The position numbers were made by a program, and so were the translations under genes. DNA of 38,714 bases. Origin: an uncultured Clostridia bacterium. GTDB lineage: Bacteria; Bacillota; Clostridia; TANB77; CAG-508. The stretch covers positions 1 through 38,714 of the forward strand of contig CALXMH010000013.1 of NCBI GenBank assembly GCA_944389425.1, written 5' to 3'. This document shows, piece after piece, positions 26,975 through 37,500 of this stretch. A model generated the notes under the pieces. The model was not told the origin of the DNA, did not search any database, and worked only from the letters and a program-made list of their open reading frames with translations. Positions within the stretch are counted from its first letter, which is position 1; the number at the start of each line of letters is the position of its first letter.

Positions 26975-27541
26975 TTAAATTCTTTCCATATATTCCCCAG
27001 TTCTAGTATCTATTCTTATTATATCTCCTGTATTTACAAACAATGGTACATTTATTGTTGCACCTGTTTCTAGTGTTGCAGGTTTTGTCGCATTAGTTGA
27101 TGTATTTCCACTAAATCCTGGTTCTGTATATGTAATCTCTAATTCAACAAATAAAGGTGGTTCTATTGCAAATACCTTTCCTTTAAAAGATAATACTTTA
27201 ACATTCATATTTTCTTTTAAGAATCTAAGCATATCTCCTAAATCTTCTTTGTTAATTGGTAATTGCTCATATGTTTCATTATCCATAAAATAGTATAAAT
27301 CTCCATCATTATATAAATATTGCATATCTCTTTTTTCAATTTCTGCTCCTTGCAATTTTTCTGATGGATTAAATGTTTTTTCTAAAACCGCTCCTGTTAT
27401 AACATTTTTTAGCTTAGTTCTAACAAATGCTGCTCCTTTTCCTGGTTTTACATGTTGAAATTCCACTACTTTATATACTGAATTGTCTAATTCAAATGTA
27501 GTTCCATTTCTTACGTCTCCTGCCATATATACTTCTGCCAT
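26975..27541 (-). CDS. efp: Elongation factor P
   Basis: Helps ribosomes through polyproline stretches by binding between the P and E sites. 188 residues, three beta-barrel domains. N-terminal KOW-like domain with [17 protein letters not shown]; the Lys in KPGKG is the tip residue that many bacteria modify. OB domains follow ([12 protein letters not shown], then [17 protein letters not shown] and [20 protein letters not shown]). Start ATG 27541 after AAAGGGG. No modification enzyme is seen in this window. Between pepP and the CD1247-like gene, a common clostridial order. Confidence 0.96.
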   Translation of the reverse strand: MAEVYMAGDVRNGTTFELDNSVYKVVEFQHVKPGKGAAFVRTKLKNVITGAVLEKTFNPSEKLQGAEIEKRDMQYLYNDGDLYYFMDNETYEQLPINKEDLGDMLRFLKENMNVKVLSFKGKVFAIEPPLFVELEITYTEPGFSGNTSTNATKPATLETGATINVPLFVNTGDIIRIDTRTGEYMERI

Positions 27542-27603
27542 TTTTATTACCCCTTTTCAAAATAAAATTTATGTTAATATTTTACTATAATTATCTTCAA
27601 AAA

Positions 27604-28668
27604 TCAAGCTATTATAGTATAATTCTTCTCAGAATTAGTTAAATTTATACAGCCATTTTTTGTAATTAATACTGTATCTTCTATTCTTATACCAAAAGAT
27701 TTTGGTACATATACACCTGGTTCTATTGCGATTACCATATTTTCTTTTAATAAATTGTCGTATTTAGATGTTAATACTGGTGCTTCGTGTATGTCTAATC
27801 CAACTCCGTGACCTAATGCATGTATTAAGTCAAATCTATTGATTTTTAATTCTTGTTCTGCAACTTTTGTTATATTTTTAATATTTGCTCCATCTTTCAT
27901 TTGAGATATTGCTTGTTCCTGCACACCTAGTACCATGTCATATATATTTTTTATTGTATCATCTACTTTTCCTACAAATATAGTTCTTGTCATATCTGAG
28001 CAATATCCTTTATATTTGCATCCTAAATCAATTAGTAATATATCTCCTTCTTCTATCTTTTTATCTGAAACAATACTATGTGGCATAGAAGAATTTGTAC
28101 CAGATGCTACAATTGGATTAAATGCTAATCCTTCTGCACCATTTTTTATAAAAAATTCTTCTATTCTATATGCAATCTCTCTTTCTGTCATTCCTATTTT
28201 TATATAATTTTTTAAAAATGTAAAGCATTGATCTGTTATTTCACAAGCTTTTTTTATATTTGTTATTTCTTCTTCATCTTTAATTCTTCTTTGCTTTTCT
28301 ATTATTCCTTCTGTTTCTACTAATTCATTAATTTTGTATAATTGCATTATTTGTTTGTATTTTTCATATGTTACATAGCTTTCTTCGAATCCAACTTTTT
28401 CGCAGAACAAAAAATAATTTTCATAGTCTTCCCTTATCATACCTCTTTTGTCCCATACAATTATCTCTGAATCTATTGTTAAAGCACTATTAACCGCTTC
28501 TACATATCTCCCATCTGTTAAAAATATATTTTCCCTTCTTGTTATTAATAGTTCCCCTTCAGCATCTATATTTGTTAAATATTTTATATTGATAGGATTA
28601 GAAACAATCATACCTTCAATATTTAAAGAATTAAGTTGATTCCTTAAACATTTAATTCTTGGATTCAT
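27604..28668 (-). CDS. Xaa-Pro aminopeptidase (M24 family)
   Basis: Cytoplasmic two-metal 'pita-bread' peptidase removing N-terminal residues before proline. 354 residues. The N-terminal creatinase-like domain (IEGMIVSNPINIKYLTN, about 14-30) precedes the M24 domain, whose metal ligands are visible: DIGC-like LLIDLGCKYKGYCSDMTRTI (two Asp), HALGHGVGLDIHEAP (His), and AIEPGVYVP plus GIRIEDTVLIT (two Glu). The length and order fit PepQ/PepP-type enzymes of Firmicutes. Start after GGGGGAATA. 13 bp downstream of the prepilin peptidase gene, in one operon with efp. Confidence 0.93.
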   Translation of the reverse strand: MNPRIKCLRNQLNSLNIEGMIVSNPINIKYLTNIDAEGELLITRRENIFLTDGRYVEAVNSALTIDSEIIVWDKRGMIREDYENYFLFCEKVGFEESYVTYEKYKQIMQLYKINELVETEGIIEKQRRIKDEEEITNIKKACEITDQCFTFLKNYIKIGMTEREIAYRIEEFFIKNGAEGLAFNPIVASGTNSSMPHSIVSDKKIEEGDILLIDLGCKYKGYCSDMTRTIFVGKVDDTIKNIYDMVLGVQEQAISQMKDGANIKNITKVAEQELKINRFDLIHALGHGVGLDIHEAPVLTSKYDNLLKENMVIAIEPGVYVPKSFGIRIEDTVLITKNGCINLTNSEKNYTIIA

Positions 28669-28681
28669 ATTTATTCCCCCT

Positions 28682-29428
28682 TTAATACAAACCTAATGTA
28701 AAAATAGTCATTAAAAAATTAGACAAATCTATAAATGGTACAAACATACTTATAAAAGATGCCATTACAATAAATGGTCCAAATGGTATGTACTCATTTG
28801 TTTTTTTCTTTTTAGTAACTAAAAGAATTATACTTAAAATTGCTCCTATTAAGAATGATAAAATTGTTACAACAATTGTTTCTCCTAGTCCAAACATTAA
28901 TCCAAGTCCACACATTAATTTTACATCGCCAAACCCCATTGCTTCTTTTCCAGCTATTAGTCCACCTATAAGCGTAATTATTAAAAATACTCCTCCACCG
29001 GCTAGTAATCCTAAGCACATATCTGTTGCTATATTTATGTTTGTAAATCCATATAGGAATGTAAATATTAATCCGACTTCAAATAATGTTAAATTTAATC
29101 TGTTTGGTATAATTTGAAGCCTATAATCTATAACAAATGTCGCAATTAAAATTGGTGTTAATACCATAAATTTAAATAAACTTAAATTTTGTAATATATT
29201 TGAATTCCAACCATTTGTATACACTAATGCAATATAAATTAATGCAGTTATTATTATTAATATGTAATTTGGTACAAATTCATTTTTAAATTCTTTTATT
29301 GCACCTTTTTCAAAAACTTTCTTCTCTGCTGATAGTCTTTTAATTATCCAGTCTGTAAATTGTCCTACAATTGCTCCTAATATGCCAAATACTACATAAC
29401 ATATTATGTGCACATCATTTATGTACAT
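28682..29428 (-). CDS. Type IV prepilin peptidase (A24 family)
   Basis: Integral membrane aspartic protease that removes the leader of prepilins (and often methylates the new N-terminus). 248 residues with seven or eight membrane segments. Both catalytic motifs are visible: IDYRLQIIPNRLNL (first Asp, about 101) and MGFGDVKLMCGLG (GxGD, second Asp, about 170). It lacks the Cys-rich N-terminal domain. A likely substrate is the prepilin at 22638-23199. The start overlaps the end of yqeG by 14 bp, indicating translational coupling. Confidence 0.92.
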   Translation of the reverse strand: MYINDVHIICYVVFGILGAIVGQFTDWIIKRLSAEKKVFEKGAIKEFKNEFVPNYILIIITALIYIALVYTNGWNSNILQNLSLFKFMVLTPILIATFVIDYRLQIIPNRLNLTLFEVGLIFTFLYGFTNINIATDMCLGLLAGGGVFLIITLIGGLIAGKEAMGFGDVKLMCGLGLMFGLGETIVVTILSFLIGAILSIILLVTKKKKTNEYIPFGPFIVMASFISMFVPFIDLSNFLMTIFTLGLY

Positions 29429-29930
29429 TTTCTTTTTCTCCTCTCTGTTTTAAGTATTTATGTATTATTGCTTCTTCTAGCGGTCTTTTTATTCTTGTTA
29501 TAAGAATATCCTTTGTTTCAAGAGGTTTAACTAAAATAGAAAACATTTTATTTCTATTTGCTCCAATTACATCTGTAAAAATTTGATCACCTACAACCGC
29601 TATTTCTTCATTTTTAAGTCCTAATATTTTTTGTGCTTTATTTAATCCTCTTTTTAGCGGTTTCATACCAAAGCTTATGTATGGTACATCTAATTTGTTT
29701 GCCACCATTTTAACTTTATCTTTTTTATTACTATTTGATACTATACAAAATTTTATTCCTTTTTGCTGTAAAACTTTGCACCAAACATCTACATTTTCAA
29801 GTAGTGTTTTATTGTAGTATATAAGTGTATTATCAACATCTAAAATGATTCCTTTTATGTTGTTTTCTATTAACATTTTTTCTGTTATATCTGTTGCTTT
29901 TTCTAAATATATTTTTGGATATGCTATCAT
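29415..29930 (-). CDS. yqeG: YqeG-family HAD phosphatase
   Basis: HAD superfamily IIIA phosphatase, 171 residues. I start at MIAYPKIYLEKATDI (29930), right after GCGGAGG; the longer frame (to 29999) has no such site. Motifs: GIILDVDNTLIYYN (motif I, DxDxT), FCIVSNSNKKDK (motif II), MKPLKRG (motif III Lys) and AVVGDQIFTDVIGANR (motif IV). YqeG enzymes are reported to act on phosphatidylglycerophosphate or small phosphates in some bacteria; substrate here is unproven. First gene of the operon that continues through the prepilin peptidase, pepP, efp and the CD1247-like gene. Confidence 0.9.
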   Translation of the reverse strand: MIAYPKIYLEKATDITEKMLIENNIKGIILDVDNTLIYYNKTLLENVDVWCKVLQQKGIKFCIVSNSNKKDKVKMVANKLDVPYISFGMKPLKRGLNKAQKILGLKNEEIAVVGDQIFTDVIGANRNKMFSILVKPLETKDILITRIKRPLEEAIIHKYLKQRGEKENVHK

Positions 29931-30048
29931 TTTTTCCTCCGCAAATTTTCTCTCTTTTATATTATCAATATGTTCGAATTTTGTCAATTTTATTTGCAAA
30001 TAATTTTTGTTATGTTATAATTTGTTTACCGAGTTTGGAGGAATATTT

Positions 30049-31359
30049 ATGCAAAAGATAGATAAAGAAACAATTATAAGAAAAAATAACATGAAAATTT
30101 TCCCGTGGTACAAAATGTTTGCATGGGACCTATTATTCTTTTATTCTATTTCGTTTCTATTTTTAGTTGATATAAAGGGTCTAACTGCTGCACAGGTAAT
30201 TTTAGTTGATGCATTTTATCCTCTTTTTAAATTTATTCTGCAACCTTTTTGCACTATAATTATAGATAAAATAGGTAAAAGAAAAAGTATAATCTTTGGA
30301 AATTGGATGATAAATATCTATTTAATATTAATTATGCTATCTAGCGGATATAAAACTGTTGTAATAGCCACATTTTTCTGTTCATTAGGTTATGTTATCA
30401 AAAATATGTGCGAGACAAATTTTTTATATGAATCTATCCCACACTCAAAAAATAGAGGAGAAATTTTTGGTAAAATAGATGGAAAAGGATTTGCTAATTA
30501 CTATGTTTTTGATGGAATAACAGCATTTTTTACAGGTTTTACATATGTTATAAATCCATATTTGCCAGTTGTAATTTCATTATTGTTAAATAGTATTGCA
30601 ATCTACTTATCCACAAAATTATATGAAATTCCAAAAACTAATACAGAAAAGCTAAAAGCTAAATCTACTAAGTCAATTGCAGATTCATTTAAAGAATTTT
30701 TTAAGAATTTTAAATATGGTTTTAAGTATGTGCTTAAATCAGATAGATTGCGCTCACTTGTTATGATTTATAGCGTTTTCTATGGAATACTTGTTTTAAC
30801 ACTTACCTTACGAAGAAGCTTACTTAAAGAATTAGATGTTTCTGCTGAGTATTTTGGAATTATTTTTGCCATAATGGGATTTATTGCTGCTATTTCTGCT
30901 ACAAAGCAAAATTGGTTTAATAAACGTTTTAAAAATCATACATTAGCAGTACTAACGGTTCCATATTGTATTTCATGCATTATTTTGGGTGCAATTGTTA
31001 TAATAGGTGTTGATAGTTCTATTGCATTTCCTATTATATTTTTAATTTTTGCTATTCAATATGTTATACGTGGGCCATTTTATACTATTATTAAAAGATA
31101 TTTAAATAATTTTTCAACTACAAAAGCAAGAGATAAAATATATTCTATTACTACATTTTTTGAAAGCTTAGTTGCTGGTTTAATAACTATACTAGGAGCT
31201 GTTATAGTAGATTATATAGATTCATCTTATTCATTTTTAATAATAGGAATTCTTTCAACCCTATGTGTTTTTATGCTTTTAAAATATATGAAACCTCGTG
31301 TTGGATTAAAACCTGAACAATACAAAAGAAGTGAAATTGAAATGCTTAATTTAAAATAA
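30049..31359 (+). CDS. Major facilitator superfamily transporter
   Basis: 436 residues, about 12 membrane segments. I start at MQKIDKETIIRKNNM (ATG 30049), 7 bases after TTGGAGG; the upstream TTG in the same frame has no site. An MFS-like signature follows segment 2 (IIDKIGKRKSIIFGNWMI), and a long basic cytoplasmic loop (about 205-230) separates the two halves. No substrate can be assigned; members of this type are found in Clostridia and Firmicutes as drug or sugar efflux candidates. Single gene, divergent from yqeG, with its stop directly abutting the stop of sleB on the other strand. Confidence 0.85.
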   Translation: MQKIDKETIIRKNNMKIFPWYKMFAWDLLFFYSISFLFLVDIKGLTAAQVILVDAFYPLFKFILQPFCTIIIDKIGKRKSIIFGNWMINIYLILIMLSSGYKTVVIATFFCSLGYVIKNMCETNFLYESIPHSKNRGEIFGKIDGKGFANYYVFDGITAFFTGFTYVINPYLPVVISLLLNSIAIYLSTKLYEIPKTNTEKLKAKSTKSIADSFKEFFKNFKYGFKYVLKSDRLRSLVMIYSVFYGILVLTLTLRRSLLKELDVSAEYFGIIFAIMGFIAAISATKQNWFNKRFKNHTLAVLTVPYCISCIILGAIVIIGVDSSIAFPIIFLIFAIQYVIRGPFYTIIKRYLNNFSTTKARDKIYSITTFFESLVAGLITILGAVIVDYIDSSYSFLIIGILSTLCVFMLLKYMKPRVGLKPEQYKRSEIEMLNLK

Positions 31360-32058
31360 TTATTTGCAAAATCTATGGTTACCTATTGTTACCGTCATAG
31401 GCCTTGACCAAATCCACTTATTAGTTGCAGTTTTAGGATTAAAATAATATATTGCCCCATATGTTGGGTCCCAACCATTCAGCGCATCTTGCGCTGCTTT
31501 TTTTGCTGTTGCATCTGGCTCTAAATTTATTTGGCCATCTGATACAGCATCAAATGCCCCAGATTGATATATTACTCCTGCAATTGTATTTGGAAATGAT
31601 GAATTTTTAACTCTATTTAGAACGACTGCCCCAACAGCAACTTGTCCAGCATATGGCTCTCCTCTTGCTTCTCCATATATAATTCTACTTAATAAATTTA
31701 AATCAGAAGAATTGCTGCTGCTACTTCCAGAGCTACTAGAAGAATAAATTCCCATTGCTGCTAATGTTTTAGGTCCAGCAATTCCATCTTGTGCAAGTCC
31801 ATTTTTTCTCTGAAAATATTTAACTGCTGCTACTGTTTGGCTTCCATATATTCCATCTACATTTCCACTGTAATATCCCCATCTTTTTAATTTTGTTTGA
31901 ATTGTTCTAACTTCTTCACCTCTTGATCCGTATTTAGATAAAGTTGTTATTGCTTGATTATTATTGAATATTTGATATCCAAAATATCCTACTAATACAA
32001 TTACAATTATAGTTATTATACATAATAAATTCTTACTTACTTTTTTTACTCCTTGCAT
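31360..32058 (-). CDS. sleB: Spore cortex-lytic enzyme SleB-type cell-wall hydrolase
   Basis: Degrades spore cortex peptidoglycan during germination. 232 residues. Residues 9-28 are a signal/anchor (LLCIITIIVIVLVGYFGYQI). A peptidoglycan-binding domain (GEEVRTIQTKLKRWGYYSGN, DGIYGSQTVAAVKYFQRKNG) is followed by a Ser-rich linker (SSSSSGSSSSNSS) and the Hydrolase_2 catalytic domain with IIYGEARGEPYAGQVAVGAV (the key Glu in GEAR), FDAVSDGQ and NPKTATNKWIW. Supports a spore-forming host. Possibly sigma-G controlled, but I cannot see a clear promoter. Start after GGAGGA. Confidence 0.92.
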   Translation of the reverse strand: MQGVKKVSKNLLCIITIIVIVLVGYFGYQIFNNNQAITTLSKYGSRGEEVRTIQTKLKRWGYYSGNVDGIYGSQTVAAVKYFQRKNGLAQDGIAGPKTLAAMGIYSSSSSGSSSSNSSDLNLLSRIIYGEARGEPYAGQVAVGAVVLNRVKNSSFPNTIAGVIYQSGAFDAVSDGQINLEPDATAKKAAQDALNGWDPTYGAIYYFNPKTATNKWIWSRPMTVTIGNHRFCK

Positions 32059-32161
32059 ATTTCCTCCATAAATAGAATAAAGTTTATTGTAACTCTATTT
32101 TTTCCAATGAATAGTATTTTATTCATTAGTTGTTAATCATTATAAATTTAGGAGTATAAGT

Positions 32162-33670
32162 TTGAGAAGATTAAAAGTTTTTGTAATTAATACTATAATA
32201 TTAACACTTGTATCCTTGCTTATTCAATCTACTGGTATGATATTTGATATTTACTTAGCAAATGTAATTGGCTCAGAAGGAATTGGTATGTTTAGTTTAG
32301 TAATGTCTGTATATTTTTTATGCATCACACTTGCCAATTCTGGAATTACTTTGGCAGCAACAAGACTAGTTTCAGAAGAACTGGCTATTAATTCTAAGCA
32401 AGGAGCTAAAATTGCAATTAAAAAATGTGTTTTTTTTAGTTTAGTTTTTGGTGTATTAGCTAGCATTATTTTATTTTTAACGTCTCCATTTATAGTTGAT
32501 ATTTTTCTACATGGAAGAATCTCTGTTAATGTTTTATACATAATTGCAATATCATTGCCATTTACATCTGTTACAATGTCTTTAAGTGGATACTTCACAG
32601 CAGTTAGACGTCCTTATAAAAATTCATCTGCTGATGTAATAAGTATAATTACTAAAATTATAACCATTTTATTACTTATACCGAAATTTAATATAAGTGA
32701 CTTAAACCAAGTAGTAATACTTTTAGTTCTAGGCACTACAATTTCAGAACTTGTATGTTTTACATATAGTTACTTTTTATATATTTTAGATAGAAGAAAA
32801 TTAAATGATACAAGAACAAACAGTAAAAATTTTTTATCTAGAATATTAAAAATTTCTATGCCAGTTGCAATTACTTCTTACATTCGATCTGGTCTAAATA
32901 CTTTTAAACAGTTGCTTATACCCATACAACTAGAAAAAAGTGGACTTGCATGTAATACAGCTTTATCTGCCTATGGAATGATAAATGGAATGGCTATTTC
33001 TATTTTATTATTTCCTGGACTTATAATAAATAGCATTGCAAGTCTTCTTATACCAGAATTTGCTAGATACAATGTAAAAAAAGATTTTAAAAAAATGAAT
33101 TCTGTAATAAGTACTCTATTTTTCTTAGTAATTATTTTTTCATTCCTAATTATAGGATTTTTCTTAATGTATTCAGATGAAATAAGTCTAATAGCCTATA
33201 ATGACATTAATGTAGGAATGTTTATACTTATATTATGTCCTCTTGCACTGCTTATGTATCTTGACCATATAATAGATGCAATTTTAAGGGGAATAGATAA
33301 ACAAGTAAAAGTTATGTATTGTAATATAGCAGACTTAATTATAAGTGTTATTTTAATATACTTCTTGCTTCCTGTTGCTGGAATTGCAGGATATTTAATT
33401 GTTATATTTGTAAGTGAAATATTAAATACATCAATTAGTACTTATCAACTATATAAAGCTACTCATTTTAAATTTGACTTAATAAAACAATTTATAATAC
33501 CTTGTTTTTGCTTAATAATAAGTATGATTATAGCTTCATCTGTGCATATTTATAATAATAACATGATATTTGAGCTAATAACAAATGCTGGTTTATTTTT
33601 AATTATATATCTTTTCTTTATAACCACTTATCTTGTAATAAGTAAAATAAAAAACATCAGAATATTCTGA
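32162..33670 (+). CDS. spoVB: Stage V sporulation protein B / MurJ-like flippase
   Basis: MOP-superfamily lipid flippase required for spore cortex synthesis in spore formers; related members flip lipid II. 502 residues, about 14 membrane segments. TTG start at 32162 (LRRLKVFVINTIILTL) after TAGGAG. SpoVB-like features: GSEGIGMFSLVMSVYFLCIT, SGITLAATRLVSEE, a Pro/Ser-containing TSVTMSLSGYFTAVRRP, and SIASLLIPEFARYN. The TGA stop lies inside the terminator stem. It is divergent from sleB, placing two sporulation genes together. No in-frame CGG. Confidence 0.9.
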   Translation: MRRLKVFVINTIILTLVSLLIQSTGMIFDIYLANVIGSEGIGMFSLVMSVYFLCITLANSGITLAATRLVSEELAINSKQGAKIAIKKCVFFSLVFGVLASIILFLTSPFIVDIFLHGRISVNVLYIIAISLPFTSVTMSLSGYFTAVRRPYKNSSADVISIITKIITILLLIPKFNISDLNQVVILLVLGTTISELVCFTYSYFLYILDRRKLNDTRTNSKNFLSRILKISMPVAITSYIRSGLNTFKQLLIPIQLEKSGLACNTALSAYGMINGMAISILLFPGLIINSIASLLIPEFARYNVKKDFKKMNSVISTLFFLVIIFSFLIIGFFLMYSDEISLIAYNDINVGMFILILCPLALLMYLDHIIDAILRGIDKQVKVMYCNIADLIISVILIYFLLPVAGIAGYLIVIFVSEILNTSISTYQLYKATHFKFDLIKQFIIPCFCLIISMIIASSVHIYNNNMIFELITNAGLFLIIYLFFITTYLVISKIKNIRIF

Positions 33671-33676
33671 TGTTTT
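33651..33676 (+). terminator. Terminator overlapping the end of spoVB
   Basis: AAAACATCAGAAT and its exact complement ATTCTGATGTTTT abut, giving a palindrome with the stop codon TGA inside, followed by TTTT. Confidence 0.8.
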
Positions 33677-33681
33677 TTATG

Positions 33682-33757
33682 TGGCTCCTCAAGTTGGACT
33701 CGAACCAACGACCCTTCGGTTAACAGCCGAATGCTCTACCGACTGAGCTATTGAGGA
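33682..33757 (-). tRNA. tRNA-Asn (anticodon GTT), copy 1
   Basis: Acceptor TCCTCAA/TTGAGGA, D-arm AGCTCAGTCGGTAGAGC, anticodon arm CATTCGGCTGTTAACCGAAG with GTT, T-arm GTTGGTTCGAGTCCAAC and encoded GCCA. 76 nt, identical to the copy at 38558-38633. No 5S gene lies upstream of this copy. Confidence 0.97.
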
Positions 33758-33826
33758 ATATATGTTTATTATTTCTTGTGAAAAATATTATATACTATAT
33801 TTTTTTGTTTTTCAATAGTTTTACAA

Positions 33827-33857
33827 AAAAACAGGGAAAAATTTTTTCCCTGTTTTT
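33827..33857 (-). terminator. Terminator of the gene at 33861
   Basis: AAAAACAGGGAAAA (33827-33840) pairs with TTTTCCCTGTTTTT (33844-33857), just past the stop codon, and continues into T-rich sequence on the minus strand. Confidence 0.85.
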
Positions 33858-33860
33858 CAA

Positions 33861-34403
33861 CTATTTTAAGCTTCTACTTAAACTAGTTAATCCGGTTAAA
33901 GCTAAGGCAAAGCATTTGTTTGCAACATTGACATCAATTTCTGCTGTACATGCCATTCTTGTAATTTCCAGAATTTTTTGGAATTCTTCTTTAAACTCTA
34001 CAAAATTTGCTTTTTTTATTACTTCCGATATTTTCTTTCTTTTTTCAGAATCAAAATTTTTAGTACATGTTAATTTTTCCAGTTCTGTTAAGATTTTATA
34101 AAGTTTAGCAGCTTCTTCTTTCATGCACTTAATTTTTACTTCTACATTTCTTTCACACCGTAATAATTCTTGTGCCAAACATATTTCATTCATTTCGTAT
34201 GTACAATACATTCGGCACAAAAGTACTAGTTCATTATTATTTTCACAATCGGTCAGTGATTTTACAAATTCGCTTATTTTTTTGAATCTTTCCTCCTCAT
34301 CTGGATATTGTCTCATTATTTTTTTGAGCCGAGAAATGTTTCTCAAATGCTCCTTATAAATAGAGACTTTCTTTTTTGTAGGATTGTTGCAACTGTTTGA
34401 CAT
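33861..34403 (-). CDS. Unknown helical protein, 180 aa, with two in-frame CGG codons
   Basis: I do not recognise it. Start MSNSCNNPTKKK (34403) follows AAAAGGAG; an ATG 7 codons upstream precedes that site. It is soluble, Cys-, Lys- and Glu-rich and nearly all helical (EERFKKISEFVKSL, LVLLCRMYCTYEMNEICLAQ, KCMKEEAAKLYKILTELEKL). Two in-frame CGG codons stand as Arg in NISRLKK (plus-strand CCG in the 34320s) and ELLRCER (CCG at about 34158-34160); shifting at either leads quickly to stop. With the ORF at 1126-1647 it is the exception to the CGG pattern. Its codon use (CTC, CGG, CCG) differs from neighbours, so it may be acquired. It lies between the two tRNA-Asn copies. A 7-bp hairpin (GCAAGCT/AGCTTGC) sits just upstream of its SD. 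Confidence 0.65.
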   Translation of the reverse strand: MSNSCNNPTKKKVSIYKEHLRNISRLKKIMRQYPDEEERFKKISEFVKSLTDCENNNELVLLCRMYCTYEMNEICLAQELLRCERNVEVKIKCMKEEAAKLYKILTELEKLTCTKNFDSEKRKKISEVIKKANFVEFKEEFQKILEITRMACTAEIDVNVANKCFALALTGLTSLSRSLK

Positions 34404-34501
34404 GTTTAACCACTCCTTTTGCAAGCTACAGCTTGCTTTTATATTGTAATAAAATTACCTTTTAATTATAGTTCGTTTTTGCGTTTATGTCAACCCTTGT
34501 T

Positions 34502-37500
34502 TTATTCTACACTTTTTAAGGATTCTATCATATTTATTTTCTTTAATGAAAAATATGTAAATATATTTACAATCCAAGTAAATAGTATTGTTATTAATAT
34601 AGGGTATAAATAGCTTAATGGTTGTATTGCATTTTTAAATCTTAAAATATTTATTTCACAAGTTCCAAGTATAAAAGAATTTAAGAAATATCCTAATCCT
34701 AGTCCTAAGGCTATTCCTATTATTGTTAGAAGTACAGTTTCTCTTGCTACATAATCATATACTTCTTTATCATAAAATCCTAATACTTTGATTGTTGCAA
34801 GCTCTCTTATTCTTTCGCTTATATTAACATTTGCCAAATTATATAATACCACAAAAGCTAATAATCCTGATGAAATTATAAGTACAATAACAACATAATT
34901 TAATGAGCTCATTGCATCATCCATAATACTTCTCATATTTGTAACTGGTGTTACAGATGAAATATACGTTTCTGAAATCATATCCCTTAATAAATTACTT
35001 TCTTGTTCTTCATTTAATTCATTATTTATTGTAAAAATAACATTGATTTCATAACTATCATTATATAAAGAGTTATATAAATCCTTTGACATGTAAATAT
35101 AATGATATACATAATTTTCTGCAATACTTCCTACTGTTACTTCTTTTTCTTCTCCATCACTATCTCTTAGTATTATTTTGCTTCCTTCTTCTACATCTAA
35201 AAGCTCTGCTAACTTATCTGTAATTATTACTTCATTACTGCTTATATTAATTTTTTCTTCTGTATTTTTATCTATTAAATTAATTATTTTTTCTATTTCT
35301 GAATTGTCATTTGGAACTATTATTTGCACAGCCTCCAAATTTTCTCCATTTATTGCATCTGCTGATGTATATAGTGCAGGGACTTTTTCTTGCACTTCTT
35401 CTCTACCATTTAAAAATTCTATAACCTCATTGTATTGTTCTTCTGTAAGATTATCATTTAATACTATTTGCATATCATATTTAAAAATCTCTCCATACTG
35501 GTCATCCATTAGCCTTGATATAGAATCTCTTAGTCCAAAGCCTACTAATATTAATGCAGTACAACCGCATAATACCTATTATTGTCATTAAAAATCTTTT
35601 TTTGTATCTAAATATGTTTCTTACAGTAACTTTTCTTGTGAAATTTAATCTTTTCCAAATAAAAGGTATTCGTTCTAGTAAAACTCTTTTACCCATTTTA
35701 GGTGCTCTTGGTCTCATCAAAATTGCAGGCATATGTGATAATTCTCTGCATATTGCATATGTTGTAGCACCTACAATACATAAGAAAATAAGTATCAATC
35801 CTAAACTTCCAAAGGCAAAATCTATTTGTACAATAAAGTTTGGAATATTATACATTGTACTATACATTGCCCAAATAATTGGTGGAAGTAAATAGCATCC
35901 TACTACAATTCCTACTGTGCCACCTATTATTGTAGCTAATGAAGCATATAAAATATATTTACTTGCAATTTGAAAATTACTATATCCCAATGCTTTTAAT
36001 GTACCTATTTGAACTCTTTCTTCTTCTACCATTCTAGTCATAGATGTTAAACTAATTAGTGTTGCTATAAGGAAAAATACAATTGGGAATACTCTACCTA
36101 TATTTTCTACACTTTCCGTATCTTGAATATATCCACTATATCCTCTGTTAGATTCTCTGTCTAATATGTACCATTTTGCTGAATCTATGTCAGATATTTC
36201 TTGTTTTGCATCTTCTATCTTCTTTTCTGCATCTTTTATTTGATTTTCATAATCTAATTTTGTCTCTTCGTATTCAGCTTTGCTATCATTTAGTGTGCTT
36301 TTTGCATCTTCCAATTCTTTTTTAGCATTATTTATCTGATTGTAGGTTCTATTTTTTTGGTTTTTTAATTCTTGCTCTGCATCTGCTATTTGTTGTTTTC
36401 CATCATTTATTTGTTTTTCAGCAGAAGCTAACTGATTATTTGCTTCTTGTATTCCTGCTTCCATTTGTGAAATTGCATTATTTAATATAGTTTTATTATT
36501 ATTAAGTTCTGTTAAATTTGTGTTTAATTCTTCTTTTGTCTTATTAAAAATTGCAATTTCTACTTCTGTTAAATTTTCACTATTTTCTAAAGCTGATTCT
36601 ATTTCTGCAATTTTAGCATTTATAGTATTTATTCCTTCATTTACTTGTGCTAAATTATTTTTTTGTTCCTCTAATTGTTTTTTGGTATTCTCTATTTGTA
36701 AATTTGCTTCTTCTTTTTTAGAATTAAACTCTTGTTCTTTTTGTTCTAATTCCTTTTTTGAATCATTTATTTTTTGTTCTGCATTTTTAAATTCAGTATT
36801 GGCTTTTTTTTCATTACTAGAAATTGTATCCTCTGCCTCTTTTATTTCTGCTTCTGCGTCTGCAATTTCTTTATCAGCCTTTGCAAATTCTTCCTCTGCC
36901 TCAGCTTTTTTATCATTAAGCTCTTGTTCTGCATCATTAACCTTAGCTGTTGCCTCATCCACTAGTTGATTATATCTTGCTTGTTCTCTTTCTTCTTTTA
37001 TTGATTCTATACTACTGTTTATATTATCTATATACTCAATATATTTATTACTTCCGGTTTCTAATGTAATATTATCTATATTTGCATAAATTTCTGTATA
37101 GACATCAGATGATATATTATCATCATTTACATAAACATAGTAGTCAATCATTCCATCGCCTAAACTACTTGAACCTCTTTCAGAGGAAATATATAATGGG
37201 CTTTGAACAGTTCCCACTATTTTTAGTTTCTTTTCTTTAAAAAAGCTATCTTCATTTTCAAGCAATGTTTCTTTTATTTCAATATAATCACCTATTTTTA
37301 AGTTGTTTTCAGTTATAAAATCTGCTTCAACAACACATTCATCATTATTTTCTGGTAATTTACCTTCTATAAGTATAACTTTATTGATGTCATCATCTAG
37401 TTTATGTACTTTTGCTATAATCTCAGTATCGCCAAAATTTATTTCTACATCTTTACTATATGTTCCATAAACATTTCCGATTCCATCGATTCCTTTAAGT

